A DNA stretch of 64,000 bases from Laburnicola sp. R22_1 (lineage: Eukaryota > Ascomycota > Dothideomycetes > Pleosporales > Didymosphaeriaceae), in NCBI GenBank assembly GCA_014281115.1, contig JACONQ010000005.1:1302001-1366000 (forward strand). Reading direction: 5' to 3'. The stretch's first letter is position 1. Every line of letters starts with the position of its first letter. The notes beneath the pieces were generated by a model. The model had not been told where the DNA came from. It was given only the letters and a program-made list of their open reading frames with translations, and did no database searches. Shown here in pieces: positions 45,301-57,654 of the stretch. Both the position numbers and the translations under genes were made by a program.

Positions 45301-46028
45301 CGACTCTCGCTCACCCAGCGTTCTAAACAAGGCACGCCGATTCCAATCTTTTAAGTGCAAGTGGCAAAACTGCAAGGCAGAGCTGCACAACCTCGAGACA
45401 CTGAAGCAGCATGTTCGGAAGGTGCATCGCAATAGCAACCCACGCGGATTTATAGAATGTCACTGGGCGGAGTGCGGGAAAGGGGTCACAAGCCAAGACG
45501 CGATGACTGGCATCCGAATTGAGCGACACGAGCCAAAGTTGTTCACGACAGAAGCCAAGTGGATTCAGCATTTGGAGCAATCGCACTTCGATCCAGTGTC
45601 TTGGGAGCTTGGTGATGGACCGGCCAGCGGGATCTCAGGTTTGCACAATGACCCTTCTATATGCGCTCCCACTGATGTTAACAGACTAAATAGATACGAC
45701 CGATTCCGAAGCTTATCTCAGTGATGCTCACGGACGTCGTGTGACCCCCACAGTTACAGCTCGCCCCGAATATCTTGATAATAGTGGCATGGATACATTT
45801 GATGGGTCTGGTGCTCCAAAGTTTTCTGCACCTCGTGGCCGCAGACGGCCACCGAAGGAGCAAAAAGAAGATGTTCGACGCATACAAGAACGGCTCGTGG
45901 CTCAGAAAATCCGCGTTGGAGGCCCTGGAATGGATCGCGGAGGCGCTACACTCGTCAACGAGAAACGGCGAAGAGGCTTCAGTGATGACAACGACACTGA
46001 AGAGGAGCTCGTCGATGCAGAAGATTGA
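42362..46028 (+). CDS. AT-hook and C2H2 zinc-finger nuclear protein
   Basis: Exon 1 42362-45638, a 55-bp intron 45639-45693 (GTTTGC donor, GACTAAAT branch, TAG acceptor), exon 2 45694-46028; 1203 residues. Without the intron the frame stops at 45724; with it the protein continues as DTTDSEAYLSDAHGRRVTP. The N-terminal third is Gln/Tyr/Ser/Ala-rich and disordered. A charged coiled coil is at about residues 291-347 (QEEERKKDEERKKQEEEERV). Two AT-hook cores, RRGRPPRH near 868 and KKRGRPVGWRK near 926, precede a C2H2 finger at about 996-1021 (CKWQNCKAELHNLETLKQH, then VRKVH) and a second Cys/His group (ECHWAECGKGV). I infer a DNA-binding chromatin or transcription factor; I cannot name an orthologue. 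An acidic cluster (DDEEDSDEEG) may be regulatory. Confidence 0.85.
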
Positions 46029-46441
46029 TTTTTGGAGCGCATCTTAGTGGGCGGTAGACCTGTGTAGGCAGACCGTGCTTGGATAAGAGCCTATGCGTCG
46101 CTGCTTGCAGCTTTCTTGGTATCTTTCAGGCTGAAGCGTAGGGGTAGGCCCGATACAACGGGCAGCCTCCTCGAGCAGGAACATTCATTAAGACGCTCAA
46201 CATTTTGAAAATTTTATAGTCCAATGGTATAAGTAGTCACAGCCTTGGCCAAGCCCGATTTCAGCGCCCAAACTCCATGAACAGGCGGTTCTGTGCCTTC
46301 CGCTCGTGAAATGTGACACGTCCCGATGTCTACTGCATCGTTCTTGCGACATTGAACATGGTCTAATCCCTGTATCGCCTCGTAGCAAACGACGCCATGC
46401 TCTTGATATTGACGTGGAGGTGTCCCCGACCGACTAGTCCA
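46029..46441. other. Intergenic between convergent genes
   Basis: 3' regions of the AT-hook gene and OST4. No other gene seen. Confidence 0.5.
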
Positions 46442-46594
46442 TTACGCTTTCACTTTCCCCGCTGCGGCCCTGGGCTTCTCCTCCGAAACGTGGTCTTCCG
46501 AGTTGACTTCGAGGAAATGGTAAAGGACGATGAGGAGCATAGCGGCGCTTCCGAGGAAGATGGCCAGCGAGTAGAGCTGGCTGTCGGATATCAT
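46442..46594 (-). CDS. OST4: Oligosaccharyltransferase subunit Ost4
   Basis: A 50-residue protein beginning MISDSQLYSLAIFLGSAAML, then LIVLYHFLEVNSED and a short Lys/Ala tail. The start MISDxQL and one membrane helix are diagnostic of Ost4, the tiny subunit that holds Stt3 and Ost3/Ost6 together in the oligosaccharyltransferase complex of the ER membrane (N-glycosylation). It is a little longer at the C-terminus than the 36-residue yeast protein. The reading frame continues upstream of this ATG, but the conserved start fixes it. It is easily missed because of its size. It is divergent from TMA46, 426 bp away. Confidence 0.9.
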   Translation of the reverse strand: MISDSQLYSLAIFLGSAAMLLIVLYHFLEVNSEDHVSEEKPRAAAGKVKA

Positions 46595-47020
46595 CTTGGC
46601 CGCGCGTTCGGTGCGTTGAGCGGAGGGTGAGTGTGGTGGTCGAGCTTTCTGCAGGCGCGTTAGAGACGCAATTGATTTGCAAACCAAAATACGTACGCGT
46701 CTTAAGTGAAAGTTGTGTGCGATTGTAAGTGACGGAGGAAATCGTAAGCGGTTTGGCTGTTGGTTGAATGCGCCCTAGCTGGAGCTCGAGCTGGTCCGTG
46801 AAGACACCTTTAACTGGATTGCTTGGCGGCTCGCCGCTTCCGCCGCCACTCTTACCGGTAACCTTGGAATCTCCGCTCCACCCCACCAAAGCCCGTCATT
46901 CTCGACACCGAACTCGACGCCACCAGGCACCCAACACCAACTTCACCCACAGTCTCTACACGCCGTAGTGTACTACAACTATTACTAGAATTTTGAGGAA
47001 GGACAGATTTGATATCCAAC
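46595..47020. promoter_or_regulatory. Shared upstream region of OST4 and TMA46
   Basis: 426 bp between divergent start codons. A leader intron for OST4 is possible because a GTACGT donor-like site is present on neither side convincingly; I leave this open. Confidence 0.4.
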
Positions 47021-48143
47021 ATGGCACCGAAGGGCAAAGACCAGCCGAAGGCGGCCAAGGTGGCTGTCGACAAGGTGCGTGCTCTAGCTTGCAGTGTGAC
47101 TTGATTTTTGTAGGTACATTGTTCTGACTCTGTCTAGACTTTTGGTATGAAAAACAAGAAGGGGGGAGCCGTGCAAAAGCAGATCAAGCAGATACAACAA
47201 GCGAGCGCCTCCGCCAAATCGCCAGCCGAGAAAAAGAAGGAGGCCGAGAAGCTGCAGCGTGAAAAGGAAAAGCAGGCCGCCGAAGACGCCCGCAGAGAAG
47301 CCGCTGAGCTCTTCAAGCCTGTCCAGGTGCAGAAGGTTCCCTTCGGTGTCGATCCCAAGACCGTGCTCTGCCAGTTTTTCAAGAAGGGCCACTGCGACAA
47401 GGGCCGCAAATGCAAGTTCTCGCACGACTTGGCCGTGGAGCGGAAAACGGAGAAGAGGAGCTTGTACACGGATAACAGGGAAATTGAGAAGGAAGAGAAG
47501 GAGAAGGATAAAATGGACGAATGGGACGAGGAAAAGTTAAGGAAAGTGGTCATGTCGAAGCATGGAAATCCGAAAACGACCACGGATAAGGTGTGCAAAT
47601 ATTTCATCGAGGCGGTAGAGAACCAGAAGTACGGCTGGTTTTGGGTCTGTCCAAACGGAGGCGATAAGTGCATGTATAAGCACTCACTGCCACCTGGGTA
47701 AGTTTCAAGTCTACGAAAGGCACAAGAGACATCTACTAACACTACATAGATTCGTGCTCAAGACGAAAGAACAGCGCGCGGCCGAAAAAGCTCTTATGGA
47801 AAATTCGCCTTTGGCCACGCTTACCCTCGAAGACTTCCTCGAATCAGAACGCCACAAGCTCACCGGTACACTCACGCCCGTCACAGAAGAAACTTTTGCC
47901 AAGTGGAAGAAAGAACGTATAGATAAGAAGGCTGCAGAAGAGCAGGCGAAACAGATGAAGGAGGCCACAGGCAGAGCCATGTTCGAGAAGGGCGACTGGC
48001 GGCAGAACAGCGACGACGAGTCCGATGGCGAAGAAGACGATACATGGAATTTGGAGGCAATGCGGCGGGAGACGGAGGCTGCGCGGACAAGGAAAGAAGA
48101 AGAGCGTATGGCAGCTGAAACGGCCCGCTACGAGGTCTCGTGA
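47021..48143 (+). CDS. TMA46: CCCH zinc-finger protein Tma46 (DFRP1/ZC3H15 family)
   Basis: Exons 47021-47074, 47138-47697 and 47750-48143, with introns of 63 and 52 bp (second branch TACTAAC); 335 residues. The N-terminus [20 protein letters not shown] and the motif FGMKNKKG are followed by a Lys/Glu/Ala-rich helix, a CCCH finger at about residues 96-113 ([20 protein letters not shown]) and a second one at about 170-200 ([20 protein letters not shown], then [10 protein letters not shown]). The C-terminal region holds the DFRP-type segment ([30 protein letters not shown]). Tma46 binds the translational GTPase Rbg1/DRG1 and associates with ribosomes. Confidence 0.93.
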
Positions 48144-49796
48144 GAATCAATCACCTCCCCGTAAGACGACCGAACTGCCCGCCAGGAGGAGCGAGGAAGC
48201 GGGCCCACACAATGCTGCAAAAGCTTGTGATGCTGCACCGCGAGCATGTGGATGTGAAGCTGGCATGGCATACAGATTGGCCATGTTCAACTTTCGGGAT
48301 GCATTGGATGTCTTAGCGATATTTGCGGCATGCATCTCGCCGCTCCGCGCGACCCTCACTGGGTGGCGGAGGTCTGGTGTTGGGCGTTGTTTGTGCTTCA
48401 TTCGATCGTCACTGTGCTTACATAGCCGGCCATCTACAGAATATATTGCATAGCATATCTAACAGTCGACAATGGTGTTGCCCTATCATTTTCTTTCTTA
48501 CAGACTGCGCCGCATAGAGAGAGTCTTCAAAATCGGTTGCCAATTCGATGACTTGTTCTTGGATTTTGTTGCTCGCTGGCTTGGCGTCTCGGTATGTAGT
48601 TCTGCTGAGATTGTATAGCGCTTGTGCTATCTTCACTGACTTGGAAGTGAGGCTTGGAAACCTGTATCTGCAGATACGAGCGCATTAGAAGTAGTGGTAA
48701 GTTTCGGTGTCAGCTGTCTGGAGTGGACTACATGTATTGACGTCGGATTGTTGGTGTTGGTTGTGCATGCGTAGATTGCGTGCTTTTGATGGCCGGGCGA
48801 TTAAGTAAAAGTGCTACGAATTCGGACAGGGGAAATCGTTAGCAATTTTGGAGCATGTTGATTATAGTTGAAGCAAAGCGTATCGTGAAAAGCAAGCATG
48901 ATTCTGATAGGGTAGATGGGTACGGTGTTCTTACTGTTGGAATTCAGCAACCGTCTTGCTTCCTGGGTGACACGCTGAATATTAGGGTTTAATCTGCTTC
49001 TGTCGTACAAGAACACCTCTCTCAAACGAGACCGTCGCACTGACCCGTATCCACTGGCCTCACACCAATTCCCAAAATCATCCACATCCGCACGAAACCG
49101 ACATACATCCTAAGGTAACTGGCATAAGTTATACCAGACCTAGAGCCCAAAACCAATCGACGTGGAAACGATCCTACATCCTCTCAGGCGTCTACCCCGT
49201 GATCAGCCTTGAGGACCGCGGTTAGGCTCCCATCCATACACCGCAGACGGCAGACAGACCTAGTATGCGACCGCGTATCACACAATTTTCCACGCCCCGC
49301 AATTCTGATAGGATGTGATTCACCATTGGCAGCAGCTAGAGCCTTGACGCCATGCATGCTTAAATGCACTTCAGACCCCGCCTGTGTTCACTGCATTGCT
49401 GAGTCTTGCATATGGTACGTATCGTTGATTTTTTTTCAAAGCTGTCGTAGTAATCAGTGAATCCCATTGTTTGCGGTGCAAAAATCATGCGCTAGGCATA
49501 CGATTGGTGAGGACGATCGATTGGATCATATTGGCATTGGCATTACATCGTTACGGGGCCACGACGTACTCTCGAAGATTTACGTGTACGCCTGCCACTG
49601 ATTAGGGACCGGCCATTCAGATTGCGAACCTAAGGAAGAGGAGAACGGGAGGGCGTCAAGGAGATATCGAAAGACCAAGCACAGAATTCAGGTAAGGAAC
49701 GTTCAGACCAGCTTAGCCCTCCCAAGAAAGAAATCATCACCGCGAAAAGTGGGTAAGTGCCCACGGTCTCTCCTTGCGGCACATATGCGAGAAGAA
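48144..49796. other. Mostly intergenic, with a possible minus-strand gene
   Basis: 3' flanks of TMA46 and of the first C2H2 gene, with the possible gene at 48490-49085 in between. Nothing else is recognised. Confidence 0.4.
48490..49085 (-). CDS. Possible multi-exon gene, unresolved
   Basis: The minus strand from 49085 reads MDDFGNWCEASGYGSVRRSR and continues to LNPNIQRVTQEARRLLNSN, where a GTAAGA donor follows. A second stretch at about 48640-48490 reads VKIAQALYNLSRTTYRDAKP, then ASNKIQEQVIELATDFEDSL, and is compositionally protein-like. I could not join the two in frame with a single intron, so there may be a middle exon, or this may be a decayed gene or chance. No domain is recognised. 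Confidence 0.25.
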
Positions 49797-50712
49797 TTAA
49801 GTCCTCTTAGTAGGACGGGCTGCCTCCATGCCGTGAGTTCTCCACTCATGCTTCTTCCGCGCATCTGATCTCTTGAACACATCCTTACACTCTCTGCACG
49901 TTAGTTGTTCGTCTGATGAAGCGGCACGAGGATCGTTGTGGCAAGAGCTCATGTGTCGTTTCAAGTTCCCTTTCTGATAGATGCCGGTAAACACGGAGCT
50001 GCATAATTTGCATTTCAGGTAAGGGGGAGGCCCGGGCCATGTGTGTCGTTGCGTCTCCCTGTGGACCTCGGTGTTATACGGTGATGATTCCGTTGAGGAG
50101 GATGTGAAAGCAGAGACCGGCGAAGACATTTCCGGTGCAGAGTGTGAAACGAGATCGAAAGTGAAGTCCATAGGATGAGTGTTAAATACCGATGACTGCG
50201 GCCACACATCTGCTGCAAAGCCACCCTCGGTTTGAAATGGCCCCGAATATGGTGAGATTGGATGTTGCTGTGTGTCGAAATGGTAGGTAGCTCGACGGTA
50301 AGCACTTGTATCGATACCGGTGTTGTATTGACTGACGAACATGTCTACAAACTCTGGAGTAGCTACTTCAGGGTTGGGTGGCGCGGTATAGCCAAATTGC
50401 GTTGTTTGTGTAGAGTTGAACAGCTGTGGTTCGTAATTGTGCGTCGCAGCCGTCGGAGTAGAAGACCAACTTGGCCTTTGATAGCTTACGTGTTGCTCAG
50501 ACGCTGTTGGAAGCTCAAAGTAGGCTGGAGCATCCGAGAATGAGTTGTTCATCTTGCTGTCGTAGAACAGTGGTTTATCGGGAGAGTATGTACCATAGGT
50601 AGGGCTTTCGAGTTCTGCGAATATCTAAGTGGGTACAGAATAAGCATATGCCAACAATGTTCCGTGGGAAAAATTGGCTTACATGTTGTGAGAAAATCTC
50701 ATGTATAGTCAT
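49797..50712 (-). CDS. C2H2 zinc-finger protein, copy A
   Basis: Exon 50712-50683 (MTIHEIFSQH), a 58-bp intron 50682-50625 (GTAAGC donor, TTAG acceptor), exon 50624-49797; 285 residues. The downstream exon starts IFAELESPTYGTYSPDKPLF, 24 codons before the first ATG at 50552, so an intronless model would be truncated. The middle is Ser/Thr/Pro/Tyr-rich, and the C-terminus has two C2H2 fingers: CKLCSSVFTGIYQKGNLKRH (then MSSCH) and CRECKDVFKRSDARKKHEWR (then TH). Similar C-terminal finger pairs occur in fungal transcription-factor-like families. The frame is open upstream to about 51030 (RGLLWSGVGESSFIVIPPTP), so the N-terminus may be longer. It is a relative of the split gene at 54.5-62.2 kb. 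Confidence 0.7.
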
Positions 50713-53700
50713 ACTTCTCCGGTCTTTTGCGAATTGTAGGGGTAGTTCGGTAATATGCGCGTTGCCTAGCTCAAATGACGTATCTCTTGACGACTGTCGG
50801 AGGACCTTATTTCTTGTCGACCGTGTGAGGAAATGTCTAAGCCTTGCCCGTAGGTTTTGGAATCGTGTAGCGACCTTCTCTGACCTTTCAGGTGGGGTCG
50901 GAGGTATGACGATGAAAGAAGACTCTCCGACGCCCGACCAAAGAAGTCCACGCTTTTCCCTGGCCTTCGTGTGGCTGGGGCTTGTAAACCTTCTGCAGTC
51001 AGCTGAAAGTTCATTGTTGTAGCGAATCAAGCGGAAGTCTCTACTGACTCAAATGTCCAGCGATGCCACTCAAACAAGATGTGCATGTTGTAAGACTCGA
51101 TGTGCTTTGCTCTGTTTTTAGACAGAACGTCGAGATTGGAGGACTTTATGTTGTCTGAGCCCAGTATTGACGGAAGAATAAGCCACCAGAAGCTGAGTTA
51201 AAGGCGCTGTCGGACTACGTCCACCAAGTTTTGAGACAATGCCCACCATTGGCTCTATGTGCGTTGTCTGTTCAATCGGAATGAGTCTCAAGGTAAGCCG
51301 CGCTTTCGAATAATCTTGTGAAGGATACGAGGAAATGTGTAGAGAAGGATTTCGTCCTCTGATCATCGGGTTATGGTGCCCCTGACTTGAGGCGGCGCCA
51401 GAATCGACCTGAGAGGAGTCCGTGCCACATTTGACAGCTCCGGTGTAGGTCACGTCTGTACTGTGCCGTTGCAGAATATGCAGAGGACGACTGGGTTACC
51501 GGCTTGAACTAGCTGTCCAGTGGACGAGGGATCGTTTGGTGGTGGCAGACGGCAGCTACAGTCGACGTTTCGCGTTAGTAGACGCACGCATGAGTCCATC
51601 AGCTTGCGCCGCATCCATTGAAGGACGGATTGTATTAATATCGGGGGACTGGTGGACGCAGCGGCTAGGTGACGACTGCAGAACATCAGAGGTTCATGCA
51701 AAACTAACATTCACATCGCGCCGGAAAGGGAAGGCCGGTCCCACACAGGTGATTAAGGTGCCTCATGCACCCTGGCAGCATATGCGATGTGTTCACCGGT
51801 CCGGTGTCGACGTGTTCCTTGGTGGGAAGCGATCCAAAGACGCCAATGTGACGGGTGGGTCTAGTTCGCACCGTTTCTGACACGGATTTGTTTCCAATCA
51901 ACTCATCCGAAGGCCGTACCCGTTTCCATGAAAGTGTGTTATTAAAACCGCTCTAGACGTAGCAAATTGGGGGAAACACTTGCGGGAAGCTTCCAAAGGT
52001 AGACAACGGAACCTTTAACGCGCCGCTGTTGAATGACCAATGCTTCGCATGCTCTCATGCTATGAGACGCTAAATTTGGTGTGATTGAACTGAGGTGCAT
52101 TTCTGGTACCATGTCCCAGCTTTAGTAAGAAGTACCTCAATGTGGAGGAATCCCGAGGTGTTTGGTGGCGTTGGAGACTTCATGCCGATGCGATTGGGGG
52201 AGTAGCAGACCTTCTCCATCGTAGTCGTGTTTTTGACGTGAGAGAAAAGCAAAACGAATGGAACGTGAAATTTTAATCGTCTACTATAACAAGATAAGGA
52301 GAGATCAAGCTCTCGAAACGTCGAGTCGTGGTTGTAGATTGACCGTTCCTTATACCAGCCTCAGAAAAAGTGCGGCTGTTGAGTAATTCTAGCCCCACTA
52401 CAACATTGTCTCAGTCGCAAATGAGATATCAGTAATCGCCCCCTTGTCATGCGTTGACCAAGCCGAATTCAGAGTATTTGATCACTGAGACCGATGCCAT
52501 AACTAATTGGAAACCACATATATCCTTTGGTCACCATGAATAAGCTGAGGAGCAACCCCAACTACTACACTCCTCTTAATCTCGGAAATGAAGATGCGAC
52601 CGTATGCGACCACAAGAGTAAGGATGCGTAAATAGTAGCAGGTGGATCCTAACCCCCGCGCTGCGTTCAACGATACAGGCCTAAGCGCTGTCAAGATATA
52701 AGTGCAACTGAAGCTGGCCGCTATGATATATAGAGACGAATTGTAGCGTGGGCGGCCGGAGCGCAGAAGCCTAGAAGCTTGGGGTAGTTGTAAGTTAAAC
52801 ACCAGATCAGTAGTGAGATCCAACGAATGATTGCTGGGCGCCACATAATGAAAGCCCCCCAACTTGATGTCCTTCTGGAATGCCGGCAAAATGGACGGGT
52901 ACTTAGATATAGCACGTGGCCACCGCCCCTGTCCTTCCAACAACCTGCATCGGGAAACCGAATCTTACTAGAACGCGTATTTCACCAACCAGTTGACGGT
53001 TTAATTCGTATTAGAATCTTCGTTGGAGGGGAAAATTCATACAAAAGTCTAGACGTGGTGGGAGGATGTAACTGACATCGTCACTGCAAGCGAGACGCCC
53101 ATACCTAGGTACTTTACCTGCGGTATATTTACGCCCGGTTGCCCCGCACCACGTGCCTCCGATGAGATGCAATGTGCATCTGGAGTCACTGCATGCACTT
53201 GTACTGTATACTTGCTACATGTATATCATACAGAAGAGTGCATTCAACATGCAAGTCTTATGGAGCCACGATTGCAGCGCACCGCCATTGCCGCGCAGAT
53301 TCGACATCTTGTACATACCTAGGTACATGTGCATATCTGCAATGTTGCTTGCAGAACTTGCATCCTGCAAGATGATTCAGGTTTGTACAAGCGATTATTG
53401 CGGAACTTCTTCGATATCGGAATCGGCTTCGAACCGATACTTTCGGGGGGCTAGCCATGTAAGGAAAACAATGCAGCACTAAAGCCTAGATACCGACTGG
53501 TGGATATGGACTTTTTTTCAAAGAGCCGCAATCCTCGGGGTCATTCGCCCCAAGACTGGGCCGATACACAGCCCAGTGTCACAGCTCGTCGTTGTCATCC
53601 GACTCTGATGATCCGAGTGCCGAGTGGCTCAATGACTGTCTGTGGCTGGCCCAAACCCGGCCGCCGACATCGCAAAGATGCCGTGTGCGGGGGCACTTCC

Positions 53701-54546
53701 CTTCACCAGTCCGTCTGAAACGATAGTATGTCCCCCGCATATCCAGTCCATCGTCCCTCATTTCTTGGAACTCCATTTAGATATTGCGCCAATGCCACGT
53801 CTATCCCAGTCTAAGAACATTGGCCCCTTGGAGCCGTAATTCTCATAGTCTTGCGGTGGCCCTCGTCCGATGACTGATATCCCCCCGTGCCATGGAGCCA
53901 GCATGGTAAACAAAACCCCACGCTGACTGCTTGTTATCATTACACATATCGGGTTACCTTAATGGGCATGCCTACGACAGCTATATGCAGCCGGTGCACT
54001 ACTCAACCAGAAACGCATGAACACACTCAGTCCTCCAAACACGTCCTCCACCCACCAAATCCTCTACCATAACCTCCATCCTCTCAACCCAGACCCCAGA
54101 CCACAGACCCCAGACCCAGGCGTCCTCACCACCGTGACACCAACACCGAGTCCCAAAGTTGAGGGAAGGAATGGTCGGTGGATTGAGGTGAAGCGATTGG
54201 GCCAATTCTTGCGCTTTTCGCCTATAGTAGGAAGATGAGTGTGTTAAACGTTTAAACATATACATCGCGCCCCTTGTCCTCATTTGTCCTCCAGTGTCCG
54301 TTTCCGAGCCGCATGGATTATAGATTATATACCATACGAGAAGAACAAAGCATGGACTTCTATAGCAAAGCGGAATCCACAGACGCATGGTCGTCATCAA
54401 CTCAGGTTGTACCAGCCCAACCATCCAGATCGAGTGCAGAGTACTGAAGAGACCAAAATCGCAGCGTAGCGCAGCGCAACAACCATAACAACGCCCTCCA
54501 CCACCCATCCATCGCTAAAGTACAGCATCAAGCCCCTCTACCCCCT
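50713..54546. other. Long region with no recognised gene
   Basis: Apart from a possible extension of the C2H2 copy A N-terminus (to about 51,030), no frame here shows a domain or consistent splice structure. Runs of short frames on both strands suggest intergenic or degraded sequence between the two C2H2 relatives. Confidence 0.45.
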
Positions 54547-55716
54547 TCACTCAATACAATCCACCATCCCCGGCATGTAAATCCTCTTCTCTCCCCGCCT
54601 CCTTCCAAACCGGCGCTTACGAGGCCGACACTCCTCAAGCCTATGCTGCTTCCACTCATGTTTCCTCCGTGCATCTGCCCGTCAAAATGGATTGCCGCAG
54701 ATCCGACAGACTGTGCTGTCATCCACTTCGATAGTGCCAGAGTCCGAATTGGGAGCATGGAAGGACTTGATATGTCGGTTGCAATTGGCTTTCTGGTATT
54801 TTCCGTGGAAGGGGGCGTTGCAGTGGATACAAGCAAGTGGTGGGAGGAGCTTGGGGCGTTGTTGGCGTATATTCTTCTTGTTGTTGTTTTGTGGAGGTTC
54901 TGAAGCAGGGACGTTTTGGTGCGCGTGATGCGAACAATCGGATGGGGATGACCGATTCTCCTCGTAGGCTGGCAATATCTCATCGTAATTCATTGATGCA
55001 TTGTAGGTTGCATCTTGGCTTATGCTGGGCGACCGTTCAGCGTGGAATGAGGAATATATCTGCGTCTTGTTGATCCAAGGTTCCCACGGAGAGGGTCGCT
55101 GGACATGGTTCGGCACGTCTCTGATGGTGTCGAAGTGGTGAGGGTTCAGTCGAGTGTCATGTGTCCAGTGCTGTGACAGATTAGTGAAGTGTTGTAGGTT
55201 AGGGTAGTAAAGCTGGGCCCCAGATGTGCTCGACGACTGATTGAGCTGAAGCGGTGAAGCACAGGGTGCCGTGGTCATCACTGTGTGCGAAACATTGTAA
55301 CCTTGGAGTGGTGAATTACGGCGAGGAGATATGGGCGACATAGGGGTTCCAAAAGCGTTGTACTGATGTTGACCACCGGAGGCTGAGATGGGGTCGTATG
55401 GGTAAGGTGCCTGATGATTGCCCATGTCCTCGATCCGATGTCCCTGGCCTATCATGTTAAGGTATCCAGCGTGGATTGATGAAGATCCAAACGGTGAAAC
55501 TATCGCTGAAGGAGAGGCGGAAGAGGAAGCAGGACTGATAGTGGACTGAGGGCTTGGCAGCATGGCACCAGTACTAGCAGATGCTCGATAAAGATGGCCA
55601 TAGTCTTTGTTTGGAAAACTGTGCTGACCGCTCGCATGCACCGTTCCTACTGAAGTGTTGATAGGGGTCAGAGGGCGTGCCGATAATTTTTGAGAATATG
55701 CTCCACGCGGCGGCTG

Positions 55717-55730
55717 CATGTCGTCTTGGC
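55717..55730 (+). repeat. Target-site duplication, left copy (14 bp)
   Basis: CATGTCGTCTTGGC; repeated at 61950-61963. It contains the start-of-fragment ATG of the split C2H2 gene on the minus strand. Confidence 0.95.
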
Positions 55731-55856
55731 ACCTTCACCAACTTTTGGAATTTTGAGAAAGTGGTAAAATTGCTAAATCTTTATCTCGTTTATCTCAGTT
55801 TCATCTGAAATCCGACTCCTAGCCATCCCCAGGCACCGCACGCGTGCGGTGGGTTG

Positions 55857-57654
55857 ATGATAGCGATGGAGACGCCTCAGAGGCCCCCTCCAGGGGCCTC
55901 TACAGTGACTCGCCCCCCAGACCCTGAGTCTGCGCGGCAGACTAACATCCAGCACCCCTCCAGGAAGCGCCAACAGACCGATGTCCGCCCTCCTAGACGC
56001 CTTTCCTTTGGTGGAGGCGTGCCTATCCGCCCAGAAGCTGCTATAGATACAGCAGCCAACGCCCTTAACTCCCACCTTACGGCTGCGCGCAAGGCGGCAG
56101 AGACCCAGGAGAAAGTCGCAATAGCTATGGCCGAAGCTATCGACCACTGCATCGCTAATCTTAAGCGCCCAGAGGAGCTGGCGGCTGCCTCTACCCTCCG
56201 CAACCGCCTTATACAGACACTGAAAAATTCAGCCACGCCAAGCCTTCGTCCTAATGTAGTTAGGACCGGCTACGACTCGACAACCACCGCCTACACCACA
56301 GACAGCGACAGCGATCTTGCCGCCCAGCCTCAGAGGACATGGGCAAGTGTGGCATCCGCCTCCCACGGAGACAGCGGATACACGACCACAGCTAGCAGCA
56401 GGAAATCCACAACCGCGGCCAGGCGGCAAACTACACCTAGACAGGCAGCAGACCCACGGATCTTGCTCACAGTCGCAAACCCGGCCAACCGGCTAGGTCA
56501 AACCTCTGCCTTCGCTGTACGAACGGCTATCTGCGCCGCTACAGGGCTCGACCTCAGCGCTATCCCTACGGCCACAAGGACCCGCACGGGGTGGGCCATC
56601 ACCCCAGCCTCCAACGACATACGACAGCAACTCATGGAACAGGAAAAGAAGGAATCAATGATGAGATCCATTGAAGCTGACAGCGCTGAGTTGCCCATGC
56701 GATGGGTTAACTACGCCGTACCTGGAGTACCTAGCAGCTACCGCTCGCTGCTAGGGGAAGACGTGCCCTACTCCTCCAGATGGTAGCGGAAGAGGCTTAC
56801 ACGCAGACAAAACAACACCCTACTAACTGCCGCCCCTCCCGACACGGCCCTAATCAATTTGGACACACCACCTGGATAGTGTCCTTTGAAAAGCCTGCGG
56901 CGGCTTTCCGCCTCTTTGGTGCCAGCGACCTATCCCGCGAGATAATCAAGAAGCGGGCTATAGAACGCCATGACCCTGGCTGCCAGGGCTACTGCAACGC
57001 GGCACGATGCACACGCGCACCCCGCTGCCGCAACTGCGGAAAGAAACCTAGCGAGCACGAAGGCCCAATAGGAGACAACTGCGCTCACAAGCAACAATGC
57101 CCCAACTGCCGCGGCCCACACGCCGCAGACGACCCTACCTGCTTAGTGAAACCCAGGCGGGTGAACAATCGCATTATCCGACCGACTCGCCGCGAACTGG
57201 CGACACTAAGACGCGCCGGACAGAAGGCCTTTGACCAGCTACACAACCTACAGCCTCAATCCAAGCTCACCGCCCAGGGCCAAGACACCTCCCCCAGCGG
57301 AGAAGACGACACCAGAGAAGAAGCCCCTCTTGACGGCAATGACGCCGCCCCGCCAGGGCTAACGTCCAGACAGACACTCAAACTGAACCCGTGCTGACAC
57401 TACCAGATCAGCCAGAGCAGGAACCGATGGCCCTAAGCCATCGTCCCCCAAGAGGACCTCGACGCTCGACCCCGTACCCCGACACCGCCTCACGACAAGC
57501 GGCCCCACGCTTATCGAGCAGGCCTATGCGATCCTCTGCGCCTATTAGCGGCAGCCTAAACCTCGCCGCGCTCTCTGCTAGAAGCGCGAGACAAGAAGAT
57601 CACACCCAGTCCTCCTCACAGGAGGACCAGACCATGGACGAATCCTCAAGTTAA
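55857..57654 (+). pseudogene. LINE ORF1, two frameshifts
   Basis: The first part, 55857-56786, has a Pro/Arg/Thr-rich region and an RNA-binding-like segment (ILLTVANPANRLGQTSAFAV). The frame shifts by one base near 56779, and a zinc-knuckle part follows to about 57375: CQGYCNAARCTRAPRCRNCG and QCPNCRGPHAADDPTC. A second shift near 57375 leads to the Ser-rich end (QSSSQEDQTMDESSS) and a TAA at 57652-57654. The nested LINE reads through the first site in one frame, so the shift is a defect of this copy and not a family feature. Confidence 0.82.

Noticed and set aside
56770..56790. Programmed frameshift in LINE ORF1
   Set aside because: The nested LINE reads through the corresponding place in a single frame, so a one-base loss in this copy is simpler.
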